Assembly: GCF_000955975.1 (NCBI RefSeq)
Contig: NZ_JYJF01000004.1
Coordinates: forward strand, 71,440-135,439
From: Saccharothrix sp. ST-888
GTDB taxonomy: Bacteria > Actinomycetota > Actinomycetes > Streptomycetales > Streptomycetaceae
Length of the DNA: 64,000 nt
Direction: 5' to 3'
Positions 17,227-26,058 of this stretch are shown one piece after another. Both the position numbers and the translations under genes were made by a program. The notes under the pieces were generated by a model. It was not told the origin of the DNA. It made no database searches and saw only the letters and a program-made list of their open reading frames with translations. The stretch's first letter is position 1. Every line of letters begins with the position of its first letter.

Positions 17227-18222
17227 ATGACGGACACCCCCGCACGCCTGCTGAATCTGCTCTCCCTGCTGCAGACGCCACGCGAGTGGCCGGGCAGCGA
17301 GCTGGCCGACCGGCTCCAGGTCACCCCGAGGACCATCCGCCGCGACATCGAGCGGCTGCGCGACCTCGGCTACCCGGTCGAGGCCACCCGGGGCCCGATC
17401 GGCGGCTACCGCCTGGTCGCCGGGACCGCGATGCCGCCCCTGCTGCTCGACGACGAGGAGGCGGTGGCCATCGCGGTCGGCCTGCGCGCCGCGGCCGGGG
17501 AGGCCGTCGAAGGTATCGAGGAGGCCTCCGTGCGGGCCCTCGCCAAGCTGGTCCAGGTGCTCCCGTCCCGGCTCAGACACCGGGTGGGCTCCCTCGGCGC
17601 CGCCACCGTGCGACTGGACGCGGGCGGCCCCCGGGTCGACCCCGAGACGCTCACCGTGCTGGCCGCGGCGGTCTCCGCCCGCGAACGGATCCGTTTCACC
17701 TACCGGGCCGGCTGGGGGCAGCCCCAGGGCGGTGGCACCGAGACCAGGCGCCTGGTCGAACCGCACCGCCTGGTCGCCGCCGGACGGCGCTGGTACCTGG
17801 TCGCCTACGACAACGAACGGGACGACTGGCGGATCTTCCGCGTCGACCGGCTGCGCGAACCCCAGCCCACCGGCGCCCGGGTGCCGGTACGCGAACTGCC
17901 CGCCGAGGACGCCGCCGCGTACGTCGCCCAGAAGCTCTCCAGCCTCACCACCACCCACGTCGCCGTCGTCACCCTGCACACCCCGGCCGACCGGGTCTCA
18001 CGGTGGCTGACCGGCCCGTCCGACCGCCTGGAGCCGATTGACGACCGCACCTGCCGGCTGCGCACCTCCGCCGAGTCGCTGGAGTGGCTGGCGATCCGAC
18101 TGGCCATGCTGGGCTGCGAGTTCGAGGTGCACGAGCCCGCCGGACTCCGCGACCAGCTCCGCATCCTCGCCGCCCGGGCGGCCGCCGCAGCGGTAGCGCC
18201 CGAGGGGCGCGCGGAACGGTGA
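17227..18222 (+). CDS. WYL-domain transcriptional regulator (HTH_11 plus WYL)
   Basis: Regulator of the YafY/DeoR-like group, 331 residues. An N-terminal winged helix (residues about 5-60; LADRLQVTPRTIRRDIERL) is followed by a linker region beginning with GGYRLVAG. The WYL domain is around residues 150-230 (GRRWYLVAYDNERDDWRIFRVDRL contains the name-giving WYL). A WCX-type C-terminal domain comes last. WYL domains bind small ligands or nucleic-acid fragments. ATG at 17227 matches the conserved MTDTPARLLNLLSLLQ start. It is divergently paired with the MFS exporter, suggesting ligand-dependent control of efflux. Confidence 0.92.
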   Translation: MTDTPARLLNLLSLLQTPREWPGSELADRLQVTPRTIRRDIERLRDLGYPVEATRGPIGGYRLVAGTAMPPLLLDDEEAVAIAVGLRAAAGEAVEGIEEASVRALAKLVQVLPSRLRHRVGSLGAATVRLDAGGPRVDPETLTVLAAAVSARERIRFTYRAGWGQPQGGGTETRRLVEPHRLVAAGRRWYLVAYDNERDDWRIFRVDRLREPQPTGARVPVRELPAEDAAAYVAQKLSSLTTTHVAVVTLHTPADRVSRWLTGPSDRLEPIDDRTCRLRTSAESLEWLAIRLAMLGCEFEVHEPAGLRDQLRILAARAAAAAVAPEGRAER

Positions 18223-18240
18223 GGCCCGACCGCGCTCGTC

Positions 18241-18272
18241 GGGGGCGGCGCGGGTGACTCCCGTCCGCCCCC
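18241..18272. terminator. Terminator between convergent WYL-regulator and HbpS-like genes (copy 1)
   Basis: Stem gggggcgg with ccgccccc around a 16-base loop that can pair further. It directly follows the regulator gene. Confidence 0.55.
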
Positions 18273-18307
18273 GCCCTTCAGGGCCGCCCGGCCCAGCCCG
18301 ACCGCGC

Positions 18308-18341
18308 TCGCCGGGGGCCGGGAGTCATCCGCCCCCGGCGA
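18308..18341. terminator. Terminator between convergent WYL-regulator and HbpS-like genes (copy 2)
   Basis: Perfect 11-bp stem tcgccgggggc with gcccccggcga, 12-base loop, 20 bases past the end of the HbpS-like gene. It shares the run gaccgcgctcg-c-gggggc with the first hairpin, so the two look like a duplicated terminator. Confidence 0.65.
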
Positions 18342-18360
18342 GGGCCGGGCGCCCGGACCG

Positions 18361-18930
18361 TCAGCGGCCGAGGGAGGCCACGCCGGCCTGGGCGTACTTC
18401 TCGTCCAGGTCACCGCTCGGCGCCCCCGCGACGCCGATGCCCGCGATCGGGGCGCCCTTGTCGGCGACGGGGGCGCCGCCGGCCAGGAAGAGGGTGCCGG
18501 GGATGTCCTTCAGGCCGGGCGCCTGGGCGAGCCGCTTGACCAGCTCGGAGGTCGGCGCGTTCCACGACACCGCCGTGAACGCCTTGCGCGCCGCCGACTC
18601 GTACGACTGCGGCCCCGCGCCGTCGCCGCGCAGGGTCGCCACGGTGGTGCCGTTGCGGTCCACCACGGCGACCGAGACGTGCTGGTTGTCCTTCTCGGCG
18701 GCGTGCAGCGCGGCCTGCGCGGCCCGGGTGGCGGCGTCGATGTCCAGGTGGGTGCTGGTCACGGTGTCCGACTTCTTCAGGTCGGCGGCCTGCGCCACAG
18801 CCCCGCCGGGTGCGTCGCTCTGCGGAGCGGCCGTCGCCGACATCGCGCCGAAGCCCCCCGTGCCGACGGCCGCGACGGCGACGGCGGCGGCGGCGGTGAG
18901 CACTCGAGTGCGAACGGTCGTCCTCTTCAT
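18361..18930 (-). CDS. Secreted GlcG/HbpS-like heme-binding family protein
   Basis: Extracellular protein of 189 residues. A signal peptide (MKRTTVRTRVLTAAAAVAVA, cleavage probably after ATAA) is followed by a GlcG/HbpS domain: LDIDAATRAAQAALHAAEKD, VAVVDRNGTTVATLRGDGAG, YESAARKAFTAVSW, and the Gly-rich end APIAGIGVAGAPSGDLDEKYAQAG. In S. reticuli the homologue HbpS binds heme and senses redox stress through the SenS/SenR two-component pair. No senS or senR neighbours are present here. ATG at 18930 has aggaggag 8 bases upstream. Confidence 0.85.
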   Translation of the reverse strand: MKRTTVRTRVLTAAAAVAVAAVGTGGFGAMSATAAPQSDAPGGAVAQAADLKKSDTVTSTHLDIDAATRAAQAALHAAEKDNQHVSVAVVDRNGTTVATLRGDGAGPQSYESAARKAFTAVSWNAPTSELVKRLAQAPGLKDIPGTLFLAGGAPVADKGAPIAGIGVAGAPSGDLDEKYAQAGVASLGR

Positions 18931-19203
18931 GGTTGCTGCTCCTCCTGCGCGGACCGGACCGGGAGCCCTGCTGCTCCCGCCGTACCTCGATCCTCGCGGC
19001 GGGCCACGGCCCGCCGGGTCCACGCGACGGCCGACTTCGGTGTCGACCGATCGGCTGACCCGCACCGGCCGCTCGGCCTGCTGTGCGAGCCCCGGGCAAC
19101 ACGCCGACGCCGCCGCGAGGGCGCGCGGCCCGGCCGTCGCCGTCGGATACTTCCAGTACCGACCTGGGCCCAGGTGGGGCTTCCAGCAGCAGGGACGGAC
19201 GCC

Positions 19204-19434
19204 ATGCGCCAGAACCCCGAGAACCCCGAGTTCCCCGAGGACTTCGACGACTTCGCCGAGGAATCACCGCTCGTCGTGGAGACCGAGGACCAGGAGCGCG
19301 ATGTCGGCGGCCACCCGGGCGACGACTACGAGCAGCTCCGCGAGCGCCGCTCGCTCGGCTCGGACGACGCCAACGACGCGGACGCCGTCGAGCAGGCCCG
19401 GGTGGTCGAGCTGGACGAGGACGAGTACCGCTGA
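19204..19434 (+). CDS. Acidic small protein of unknown function, 76 residues
   Basis: Very Asp/Glu-rich product (PEFPEDFDDFAEESPLV, then QLRERRSLGSDDANDADAV, ending ELDEDEYR), with no signal peptide or hydrophobic segment. The ATG at 19204 has cagggacgg upstream. No domain is recognised. Such proteins are common as uncharacterised actinobacterial orphans. It is isolated between the HbpS-like gene (divergent) and the large membrane protein gene (convergent). Confidence 0.6.
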   Translation: MRQNPENPEFPEDFDDFAEESPLVVETEDQERDVGGHPGDDYEQLRERRSLGSDDANDADAVEQARVVELDEDEYR

Positions 19435-19590
19435 GGCCGCTCCTCGGGGCGGCAGCCGAGCGGGCTCGGGAGGCGGGGAAACCGTGTGCACCACCCGACG
19501 GGCGGCCCGTGCGGTTCCGCGTGCCCCCGGAGCAGGGCGGGTCGGGCCGGTCACCGAGGTGTGCGGGCGCTCGGGCCGTCGCGGGTGGTC

Positions 19591-21975
19591 TCAGAGTGCG
19601 CCGCGGCGCTGGAGCCAGGCGAAGCCGGCCCAGCCGGGCAGGATCGGGAGCACGAAGGTCAGCACCCGGAACAGGATCACCGCGGCGAAGGCCGTACCCC
19701 GGTCGATGGACGCGGTGGAGGCGAGGGCCTCGGTCAGGAGTCCCTCGACGACACCGGAGCCGCCCGGGGTCGGGGCGGCGGACCCGGCGGCGTTGCCGGC
19801 CAGGAAGGTGACCGCGACGGCGGCGAAGGACGGCTGCTGCCCGACCGCCCGGGTGCAGCAGTACAGGCAGGCGACGAAGGCCATCGACACCAGCAGCTGC
19901 CCGGCCAGTCCGGCGGCCAGCCGGCCCGGCTGCTGGAGCAGGTCGAGCAGCCGGGGCAGGACCTCGGCCCGGAGCGGGCGTAGCAGGCCGGCCAGCCGGC
20001 CGCGTACCCAGGGCACGGCGAGCGCCAGGACCACCAGGACCGCCGCGACCGCGAGCACGGCGACGAACACCGGTGCGTCCGGCAGTTCGGAACCCGCGCC
20101 GTGCCCGAGCAGCGCGGTGAAGGCCGCGAGCTGGAGCAGGTGGAGCACCAGCCCGATCAGCTGGGACGCGCCCACGCTGGACAGCGCCTGTGCGGTCGGG
20201 ATGCCGCTGCACTGCAGGAAGCGGGTGTTCAGCGCGACCCCGCCGACGCCGCCGGGGGAGACCAGCTTCACGAAGGAGCCCGCCACCTGGGCGGCCAGTG
20301 AGCGCCGGAAGCCCACCCGTTCGGGGACGAAGCCGATGAAGCCCATGGTGGCCGCGAAGTGGCTGGCGACGGCGGCCAGTGCGGCCAGGGTCAGCCAGCC
20401 GGGGTCGGCCTCGGCGATGGTCGAGATCGGGTTGGTCTGCGAGCTGAACAGGAACTGCAGCAGCAGGTACCCGGCGCACACCCCGGCGAACACGGTCAGC
20501 AGGGTGCGCGGGCGCAGCCGCTCCAGCCGGACCGGTTCGGCGGGCGCCTGCGGGCGGCCGCGCAGGGCCTCCTCCCTGATCGCGACGAGCAGTTCGGGCC
20601 GGTCCTTGAGGGCGCTCCGGGTGCCTCGCGGCAGCGCGATCGGCTGGAGCAGCGGCAGCGCGGCGCAGATCGCGGCTCCGCCGAGCACCGCGGTGCCGGC
20701 GGCCACCGCGCGTTCGGCGCCGACCCGCAGGGCGAGGGTGGTCAGCAGCCCGGCGACGTCGAGCCGCAGCAGCAGTTCACCGGCGGCGATCTCGCCGTCG
20801 GTGAGTCCGACCAGGTGGACGGTGCCGTCCGGGCCGACCAGGACGTTCTCGGGGGCGAGGGCGCGGTGGGCGATGCAGCGGCGCTGCAGCAGGTCCAGCT
20901 GCTGCCAGGCGTCGGTGAGCAGCTCGTCGGTCAGCTCGGCGTCGTCGAGTTCGGGCAGGGTGCGCCCCGGCAGGTACTCGTACGCGACCACGGCGCGGTC
21001 GGCGTCGAGTTCGGCGGTGGCGGCCAGCCGGCGGGTGCGGGCACCGGCGGCGGCCGCCGCGTAGGCGAGCAGCACCTCGTGCTCCAGCCCGGAGCGCAGC
21101 GAGCGCAGACCGCGCGGGCGCGGGGCGGTGCGCAGCCGCAGCAGCAGCCAGAGGCGGTGGAACAGGCCGGTGGCCTGGGCATGGCGGTCGAGCAGGTGGA
21201 CGTCCAGGTCGGGGCGCCCGTCGTGCTGGGTGACCAGGTAGCGGCAGGAGCCGGTACGGCGGGTGAGGTGCGGGCGGACGCCCGCCTGGCCGAGGGTCTG
21301 CCGCAGCTGCTCGGCGCTCGGCCGGACGATCGGGGTGCCGATCGCGTACACCGTGCCGTGGGCGGTGGCCCAGCCCACCAGCAGGGCCAGGACCAGGGAG
21401 AGCGGGGTGGCCCAGCCGATGATCAGACCGGAGAGCCCGGCCATGGCGAGGGCGGCGGTCAGCGCGGTGCGCCAGCGGCGCAGCCCGGTGAGGCCGGCGG
21501 CGGTCATGAAGGCGAGGACGGGGGCCAGGTGCCCGTACACCGCGTCGGTCCGGCCGAGGCCGTCGGGGGACTGGTGGGTGAGCGTGGCCAGGCTGCCGAA
21601 GGCCGCGTCGAGGCCGAGCGAGAGCCCGTACGCGAGGACGGCGGCGAAGACCCCGTCGGCGACCCGGAGCGCGGCCCGGCGGGCGAGTCGGTCGACGGCG
21701 AAGGCGAGCGGGACGAGCAGCAGGACGACGGCGGAGGCCACTCCCGCGATCTGGCCGGGCGGCCAGGGGACGTGCTCCGCACCCTCGGCGACATCGGCCT
21801 CCAGGCCGTCGGCGGTGCCGTGGGCGCCCATGGCGATCAGCAGGGTGAGTCCGGCGGCGGTGAGGCCGACCATGCAGCGGATCAGCGAGCCGGGGTAGCG
21901 CACCCGCTGGACTTCGGGGGTTGCCGCATCCTCCCCCGCCTCGGTTTGATTGTCGTTCCGTATCACCGTTGCCAC
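19591..21975 (-). CDS. Membrane protein combining a kinase-like region with an LPG-synthase-type flippase domain
   Basis: About 794 residues. The N-terminal third has six to seven hydrophobic helices. A soluble region (about 240-440) then carries degraded protein-kinase features: AVVAYEYLPGRTLPEL, HRALAPENVLVGPDG in place of HRDxKxxN, and VGLTDGEIAAG in place of DFG. The C-terminal third has about eight helices of the lysylphosphatidylglycerol synthase membrane family (UPF0104/AglD; FIGFVPERVGFRRSLAAQ, VSPGGVGGVALNTRFL, PTPGGSGVVEGLL). Because the catalytic Asp residues are replaced, the kinase part is probably a pseudokinase. GTG at 21975 was selected because ggaag is 9 bases upstream. An ATG at 22068 would add 31 residues with no membrane features. 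Confidence 0.8.
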   Translation of the reverse strand: MATVIRNDNQTEAGEDAATPEVQRVRYPGSLIRCMVGLTAAGLTLLIAMGAHGTADGLEADVAEGAEHVPWPPGQIAGVASAVVLLLVPLAFAVDRLARRAALRVADGVFAAVLAYGLSLGLDAAFGSLATLTHQSPDGLGRTDAVYGHLAPVLAFMTAAGLTGLRRWRTALTAALAMAGLSGLIIGWATPLSLVLALLVGWATAHGTVYAIGTPIVRPSAEQLRQTLGQAGVRPHLTRRTGSCRYLVTQHDGRPDLDVHLLDRHAQATGLFHRLWLLLRLRTAPRPRGLRSLRSGLEHEVLLAYAAAAAGARTRRLAATAELDADRAVVAYEYLPGRTLPELDDAELTDELLTDAWQQLDLLQRRCIAHRALAPENVLVGPDGTVHLVGLTDGEIAAGELLLRLDVAGLLTTLALRVGAERAVAAGTAVLGGAAICAALPLLQPIALPRGTRSALKDRPELLVAIREEALRGRPQAPAEPVRLERLRPRTLLTVFAGVCAGYLLLQFLFSSQTNPISTIAEADPGWLTLAALAAVASHFAATMGFIGFVPERVGFRRSLAAQVAGSFVKLVSPGGVGGVALNTRFLQCSGIPTAQALSSVGASQLIGLVLHLLQLAAFTALLGHGAGSELPDAPVFVAVLAVAAVLVVLALAVPWVRGRLAGLLRPLRAEVLPRLLDLLQQPGRLAAGLAGQLLVSMAFVACLYCCTRAVGQQPSFAAVAVTFLAGNAAGSAAPTPGGSGVVEGLLTEALASTASIDRGTAFAAVILFRVLTFVLPILPGWAGFAWLQRRGAL

Positions 21976-22159
21976 GCGCGCATGCTTCCATACGCGTGGT
22001 TCGGCGTCCGGCCGATCAGTCAGGTGTGTCGCTGTTGGTACCGCGACACGATGCCACGCCCAGAACACCCCGAACGGCTAGAATCCGGTCATAACGTCCC
22101 ATGCGCCCGCATTGCCGCGCAGACCGGTGCGACGAGCGGCCGCCGGAGGGAGGTCCACG

Positions 22160-22438
22160 ATGACCAAGCACCCGACGGGCAAGATGACCAGACTCCGCCG
22201 TGGCACCCAGGAACTCCTCGAACGCCGCGGTATGGCAGCCGAGCCGGCCGTACTCCCGCCCGCCCTCGGCACTGAAGGACCGAAGAGCACGAAGGGCGGG
22301 CCGTACTTCGGCGACACCGTCTTCAGCCACGGCGGGCGCCGCGCCGCTGCGGCGACCACCCCTCTCTCGGGATCGGCCCACCACGCCGAACTCCCGGGCC
22401 ACCGCCACCGCGGCGCGGAGAAGCACTCCGCCCACTGA
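22160..22438 (+). CDS. Hypothetical basic protein, 92 residues
   Basis: No recognised domain. Basic and His-rich at both ends (MTKHPTGKMTRLRRGTQELL; final HHAELPGHRHRGAEKHSAH), with GGPYFGDTVFSHGG in the middle. A very strong ribosome binding site (ggagggagg) precedes the ATG and a good terminator follows, which supports a real gene. It is divergent from the large membrane protein gene. Confidence 0.6.
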   Translation: MTKHPTGKMTRLRRGTQELLERRGMAAEPAVLPPALGTEGPKSTKGGPYFGDTVFSHGGRRAAAATTPLSGSAHHAELPGHRHRGAEKHSAH

Positions 22439-22447
22439 CCGCTTCCC

Positions 22448-22483
22448 GACGGGGTGGCGCCGGGCGACGGCGGCCACCCCGTC
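22448..22483 (+). terminator. Terminator after the 92-residue protein gene
   Basis: Perfect 11-bp stem gacggggtggc with gccaccccgtc around a 14-base loop, 10 bases past the stop. Confidence 0.7.
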
Positions 22484-22603
22484 CGCCTGCCGTCCCGTCC
22501 ACCTGTCCGTCCGACTGCCGACCGGTCCGCCGCCCCGTCCGCAGGGCCGGGGTGGGAGAGTGGGCGCGCACACCCGGCCCGCAACACCCCCGGAGGGAAC
22601 GCC

Positions 22604-23098
22604 ATGTCGGACACCCCGCTGCTCCAGACCCGCGACGAGTGGCTCGCTTCGCTGCGCCGCGTCTACGCCGCTTCCGGCTGCCTGATCAGTGACCCCGAAG
22701 GGCGGGTGCTGATCGTCAAGGCCGGCTACCGGGAGCACTGGCAGTTCGTCGGCGGCACGGTGGACCCGGGGGAGAACCCCGAGGAGTGCGCGAAGCGCGA
22801 ACTCCTGGAGGAGACCGGCATCGTCAAGGACCCGGGCGCACTGCTCGCCGTCGGCTGGACCCACCCCTCGGCCGAACTCGACCACCCCGCCTGCCACTTC
22901 CTCTTCGACCTCGGCACCATCCCCGCCGACACCCCGATCACCCTGCCGCCCGGAGAGCTCGACGCCTACCGCTGGGCCGCCCCCGAGGAGGCGCTCATCC
23001 TCCTCGGCCCGAGCCGCTCCGTGCGCCTCGCCGCCGGCCTCGCCGCCCGCGGGGACGGCCGCACCCGGGTGGTCACCAGCCCCACCGTGGGCTTCTGA
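22604..23098 (+). CDS. NUDIX hydrolase
   Basis: Hydrolyses a nucleoside diphosphate linked to another group, with Mg2+. The 164-residue product has an essentially full Nudix box (GTVDPGENPEECAKRELLEE plus TGI, residues about 50-72) preceded by the conserved strand YREHWQFVGG. cggaggga precedes the ATG. It is convergent with the methyltransferase gene, only 7 bases apart. The substrate (dNTP, sugar nucleotide or cap-like) is not predictable. Confidence 0.93.
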   Translation: MSDTPLLQTRDEWLASLRRVYAASGCLISDPEGRVLIVKAGYREHWQFVGGTVDPGENPEECAKRELLEETGIVKDPGALLAVGWTHPSAELDHPACHFLFDLGTIPADTPITLPPGELDAYRWAAPEEALILLGPSRSVRLAAGLAARGDGRTRVVTSPTVGF

Positions 23099-23105
23099 CC
23101 CGGGG

Positions 23106-23852
23106 TCAACGGGCGGGCCCGCTGCCTCGCTGTCCCACGGGCTGTGCGGGCTGTGCGGGCTTGCGCCAGACGTACGCCGCCGAGACCGGATGGTGGCGGT
23201 AGCGCTCCCACTTGGGCTTCAGCTCGATCCAGTGGTCGTCCACCACCGCCTCGTGCATCTCGGCGAGTTGCCACCCGGCGGCCAGTCCGGCCGTGAGGTG
23301 GTCGCTGACCAGGTGGAGGTGGGTGGTGATGGCGATCGGGGAGCCGTCCGCGCCGTCGAAGTGGGTGGGCATTCCGGCGGCCATGATGAAGTACGGGTGC
23401 AGGCCGACCAGGACGCACAGGGCACCCGGCGCGGCCAGCCGGAAGGCCTCCCGGTAGAGCGGGGCGAGGTCGGCCAGGTGCTCGTCGACCAGCGAGGAGA
23501 CCACCAGGTCGTACGCCTCGCCAGGCAGGCCGGTCGCGGCCAGGTCGGCCTCGATCAGCCGGTCGTGGGCGCCCTTGGCGCGGGCCAGGTCGAGCATCTC
23601 GGGGGTGAGGTCCACCCCGTCCACCGCGCCGACGCCCCGACCGCGCAGCCAGACGCCCGTCCGGCCCGTCCCGCAGCCGAGGTCGGCGGCCCGGATGGCC
23701 GAGCCCCAGTCCGGCACCCGGAGCCGGGCGAGGACGGCCAGGTCCATCGCGTCCTCGACGGTCTGCTCGTAGCTGCCGACCCACTGCCCGTACCCTGTGC
23801 GGACATCCACCATCGGATACCCGCGCGCATCGAAATCAGCGAATTGCACCAT
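23106..23852 (-). CDS. SAM-dependent methyltransferase, class I
   Basis: Rossmann-fold methyltransferase of 248 residues. Motif I AADLGCGTGRTGVWL and the acidic end of strand 2 (VDGVDLTPEMLDLAR) bind SAM. Motif VVSSLVDEHLADL and the strand-4/5 region APGALCVLVGLHPYFIMA follow. The N-terminus (YGQWVGSYEQTVEDAMD) resembles a methyltransferase-11/25 type small-molecule enzyme. ATG at 23852 has no good ribosome binding site and may be translated leaderless. It is divergent from the GNAT gene, 82 bases apart. Confidence 0.88.
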   Translation of the reverse strand: MVQFADFDARGYPMVDVRTGYGQWVGSYEQTVEDAMDLAVLARLRVPDWGSAIRAADLGCGTGRTGVWLRGRGVGAVDGVDLTPEMLDLARAKGAHDRLIEADLAATGLPGEAYDLVVSSLVDEHLADLAPLYREAFRLAAPGALCVLVGLHPYFIMAAGMPTHFDGADGSPIAITTHLHLVSDHLTAGLAAGWQLAEMHEAVVDDHWIELKPKWERYRHHPVSAAYVWRKPAQPAQPVGQRGSGPAR

Positions 23853-23934
23853 GCCGTGAAGTATTGGTGGTTCGGTGCTCCTACGGCGAGTGGATTTCCG
23901 ATCGGCAGTGCCCAGCGAACTCGGGAGCAGTGCA

Positions 23935-24513
23935 GTGCAGTTGCAGATCGTTTCCGGTCCTGAGGCCGGACTGCCGGCCGAACTCCGGGCACAGGTCTGG
24001 GCGTTGCAGGAGCAGGCCTGGCCCAGCGGCCGCGCCGATGCCGGGCGGAGCCACGACCCGGCGCTGGACCCGCAGTCGATGCTGCTGGTGGACGGCGACG
24101 GCCGGGTGCTGGCCGCCCTCGACCTGCTCGGCAAGGAACTCACCCACGCCACAAGGACGTTCACCGCGCGCGGGCTGAGCTGTGTGGTCACCGACCGGGC
24201 GCACCGGGGTGACGGCCACGGCAGGCGGCTGGTCGCCGCCGCCCGCCGGGCCGTCGAGGAGAGCGGTGCGGATCTCGGCCTGTTCACCTGCGACCGGGCC
24301 CTGCGGGGTTTCTACGAGAGCGCGGGCTGGGAGCTGCTCCCCGGAACGGTGCTGGTCGGCGGTACCGCGCGGGACCCGTTCCCGAGCGACCGGCCGGGCT
24401 TCGACAAGGTCACCATGGCCGGGTTCTGCTCCCGGCGGGCCCGGGCGGCCAGGGAGAGCTTCGTGGACGCCAGGATCGGCCTCTACCCGGGCACCATCGA
24501 CAGGCTGTGGTGA
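23935..24513 (+). CDS. GNAT-family N-acetyltransferase
   Basis: Transfers an acyl group from acyl-CoA to an amine. The 192-residue product has the CoA-binding motif A as HRGDGHGRRLVAAARRAVEE and a following YESAGWELL strand typical of the fold. Motif B and the acceptor site are not diagnostic. GTG at 23935 has gggag 7 bases upstream. An in-frame ATG at 23875 is upstream of that site and would overlap the divergent promoter area. Convergent with the phosphatase gene 22 bases downstream. Confidence 0.85.
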   Translation: MQLQIVSGPEAGLPAELRAQVWALQEQAWPSGRADAGRSHDPALDPQSMLLVDGDGRVLAALDLLGKELTHATRTFTARGLSCVVTDRAHRGDGHGRRLVAAARRAVEESGADLGLFTCDRALRGFYESAGWELLPGTVLVGGTARDPFPSDRPGFDKVTMAGFCSRRARAARESFVDARIGLYPGTIDRLW

Positions 24514-24535
24514 GAGGCGGGCCGAGGGCGGGAGT

Positions 24536-25243
24536 TCAGTCCAGCAGCCTGGCCCGCAGGGCCGCCAGTTCGCCGGACGGCAGAGAGCGCTCCGGTTCGA
24601 AGCCGGCCAGGGCGTCCAGCAGCGCGCTCTCGGCGGTGGCACCCGCCCGTTCCAGCACGTCCGCGGCCGCCTGCTCCTGGTCCGGCAGACCGAGCAGGCC
24701 CCGGAGCGGACGCAGGTTGGCGGTGCTGAGCAGATAGTCGGCGACGATCTCGCCGGGTTCGGTACGGGCCGCCGCCAGCAGGACCAGCGCGGCCAGGCCG
24801 GTGCGGTCGCGTCCGGCGCCGCAGTGCACCACGACCGCCCCGGGACGGGCCGTCGCGACGGCGGAGACCACGGACCGTACGGCGTCCGGGCAGTGGTCGA
24901 GGTAGGGGCGGAAGGAGAGCGGGGTGCCGTCGAACTCGCCGAACTCCTCCCACCAGGCCGGTCCCGCCAGCTGGTCGAGCGGGACCCGGACCAGGTCGAC
25001 GCCCGCCGGGCGGGGGAGCAGCGGCCGGTGTTCCTGCTCGTCCCGCAGGTCGACCACCGTGCGTATGCCGGCGTCGGTCAGCGCCGCCCAGCCCTCGGCG
25101 GTGAGCAGGTCGAGGTTGTCGGCGCGGATCACCGCGCCGCGTCGGGTGCGGCGGCCGTCGGTGGTGGACAGTCCGCCGAGGTCCCGTACGTTCAGACAGC
25201 CGTCCCAGAAGAGCCGGCGGTCGGTCGGCAGATCGTTGTTCAT
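24536..25243 (-). CDS. Tyrosine/serine protein phosphatase, PtpB-like
   Basis: Dephosphorylates phosphotyrosine, phosphoserine or phospholipid substrates through a cysteine. The 235-residue product has the active-site loop HCGAGRDRTG (CX5R) near residue 138. The family's N-terminal signature NVRDLGGL is followed by RADNLDLLTAEGW and TVVDLRDEQE. Similar enzymes (MptpB type) are secreted or act in phosphorelay control. No signal peptide is seen. ATG at 25243 follows gggggaag. Same strand as the unknown gene at 25354, 110 bases apart. Confidence 0.92.
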   Translation of the reverse strand: MNNDLPTDRRLFWDGCLNVRDLGGLSTTDGRRTRRGAVIRADNLDLLTAEGWAALTDAGIRTVVDLRDEQEHRPLLPRPAGVDLVRVPLDQLAGPAWWEEFGEFDGTPLSFRPYLDHCPDAVRSVVSAVATARPGAVVVHCGAGRDRTGLAALVLLAAARTEPGEIVADYLLSTANLRPLRGLLGLPDQEQAAADVLERAGATAESALLDALAGFEPERSLPSGELAALRARLLD

Positions 25244-25353
25244 GCAGTGCTTCCCCCTTGATGAGGAGCTGTTCGCCCCTTGTCCACCAGGACACCGGGG
25301 GGCCCGCCGCCGGTTCCCCGTGCCTCCTGCGGTGACCGGGTGCGTGGGCGGGG

Positions 25354-26058
25354 TCAGAAGGTCCAGAGTCCGCGGCCGAGGGTGTCCTGGCAGCGCACCC
25401 GGACGAAGCGCTCGTCCGCGGCGGACAGGAAGCCCTCGGCCGCGCCTTGCAGGACCTCGCGGGCGATCCGGTCGGTACGGCTCCAGGCGCCGGTCAGTAC
25501 GAGGTCCCGGTCCGCCAGCTCGGCGCGCTGGATGCGGGCCACGGCGGCGGTGAGCAGGGCGGCGTTGACCTCCTCCAGCTCGGCCGGGGTGAGGTAGGTC
25601 TCGGTCACCGTGCCGGCGCCGGTCCCGGCCGCGGTCGCGTCGGCGAGGCGACGGCGCAGCTCCGGCAGGCCGTAGTGGCGGACGGCGGCGATCGAGTCCT
25701 CCACGGCCACCAGCCAGCGCGGCCCGGCCGTGATCTCCCACCAGACCTCTCCGCCGACCGGCAGCAGTTCGCCGATCGAGGCGTGCCAGTGCTCGGGGCC
25801 GCCCGGTGCGCTCCCGGCCTGGGGTTCCTCGGTGGTCGGCTCCCCGGTGGTCAGGTCCTCGGTGGTCAGGCCGAGCTCGAAGGTGTACCGGACGGTGTGT
25901 TCGCTCACGGTGCCGAGCCGGATGCGGAGCTGCGCCCGGTAGACCTCGTCCGGGAGCCGGAAGACGTACTGCTCGCCGCCCGTGAAGCCCATCGACCGGA
26001 GGGACGGCGCGATGTGCGCGCGCACCCCCTCGGTGAAGAGGTCCTGGGCGGTGGTCAT
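25354..26058 (-). CDS. DUF4304-like hypothetical protein
   Basis: Soluble protein of 234 residues without signal peptide. The first half (DLFTEGVRAHIAPSLRSMGF, then an RLPDEVYRAQLRIRLGT strand set and WWEI) resembles DUF4304-type proteins of unknown role. The second half is helical and Ala/Leu-rich. ATG at 26058 has only weak ggaac upstream. It is divergent from the sigma-factor gene. Confidence 0.6.
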   Translation of the reverse strand: MTTAQDLFTEGVRAHIAPSLRSMGFTGGEQYVFRLPDEVYRAQLRIRLGTVSEHTVRYTFELGLTTEDLTTGEPTTEEPQAGSAPGGPEHWHASIGELLPVGGEVWWEITAGPRWLVAVEDSIAAVRHYGLPELRRRLADATAAGTGAGTVTETYLTPAELEEVNAALLTAAVARIQRAELADRDLVLTGAWSRTDRIAREVLQGAAEGFLSAADERFVRVRCQDTLGRGLWTF

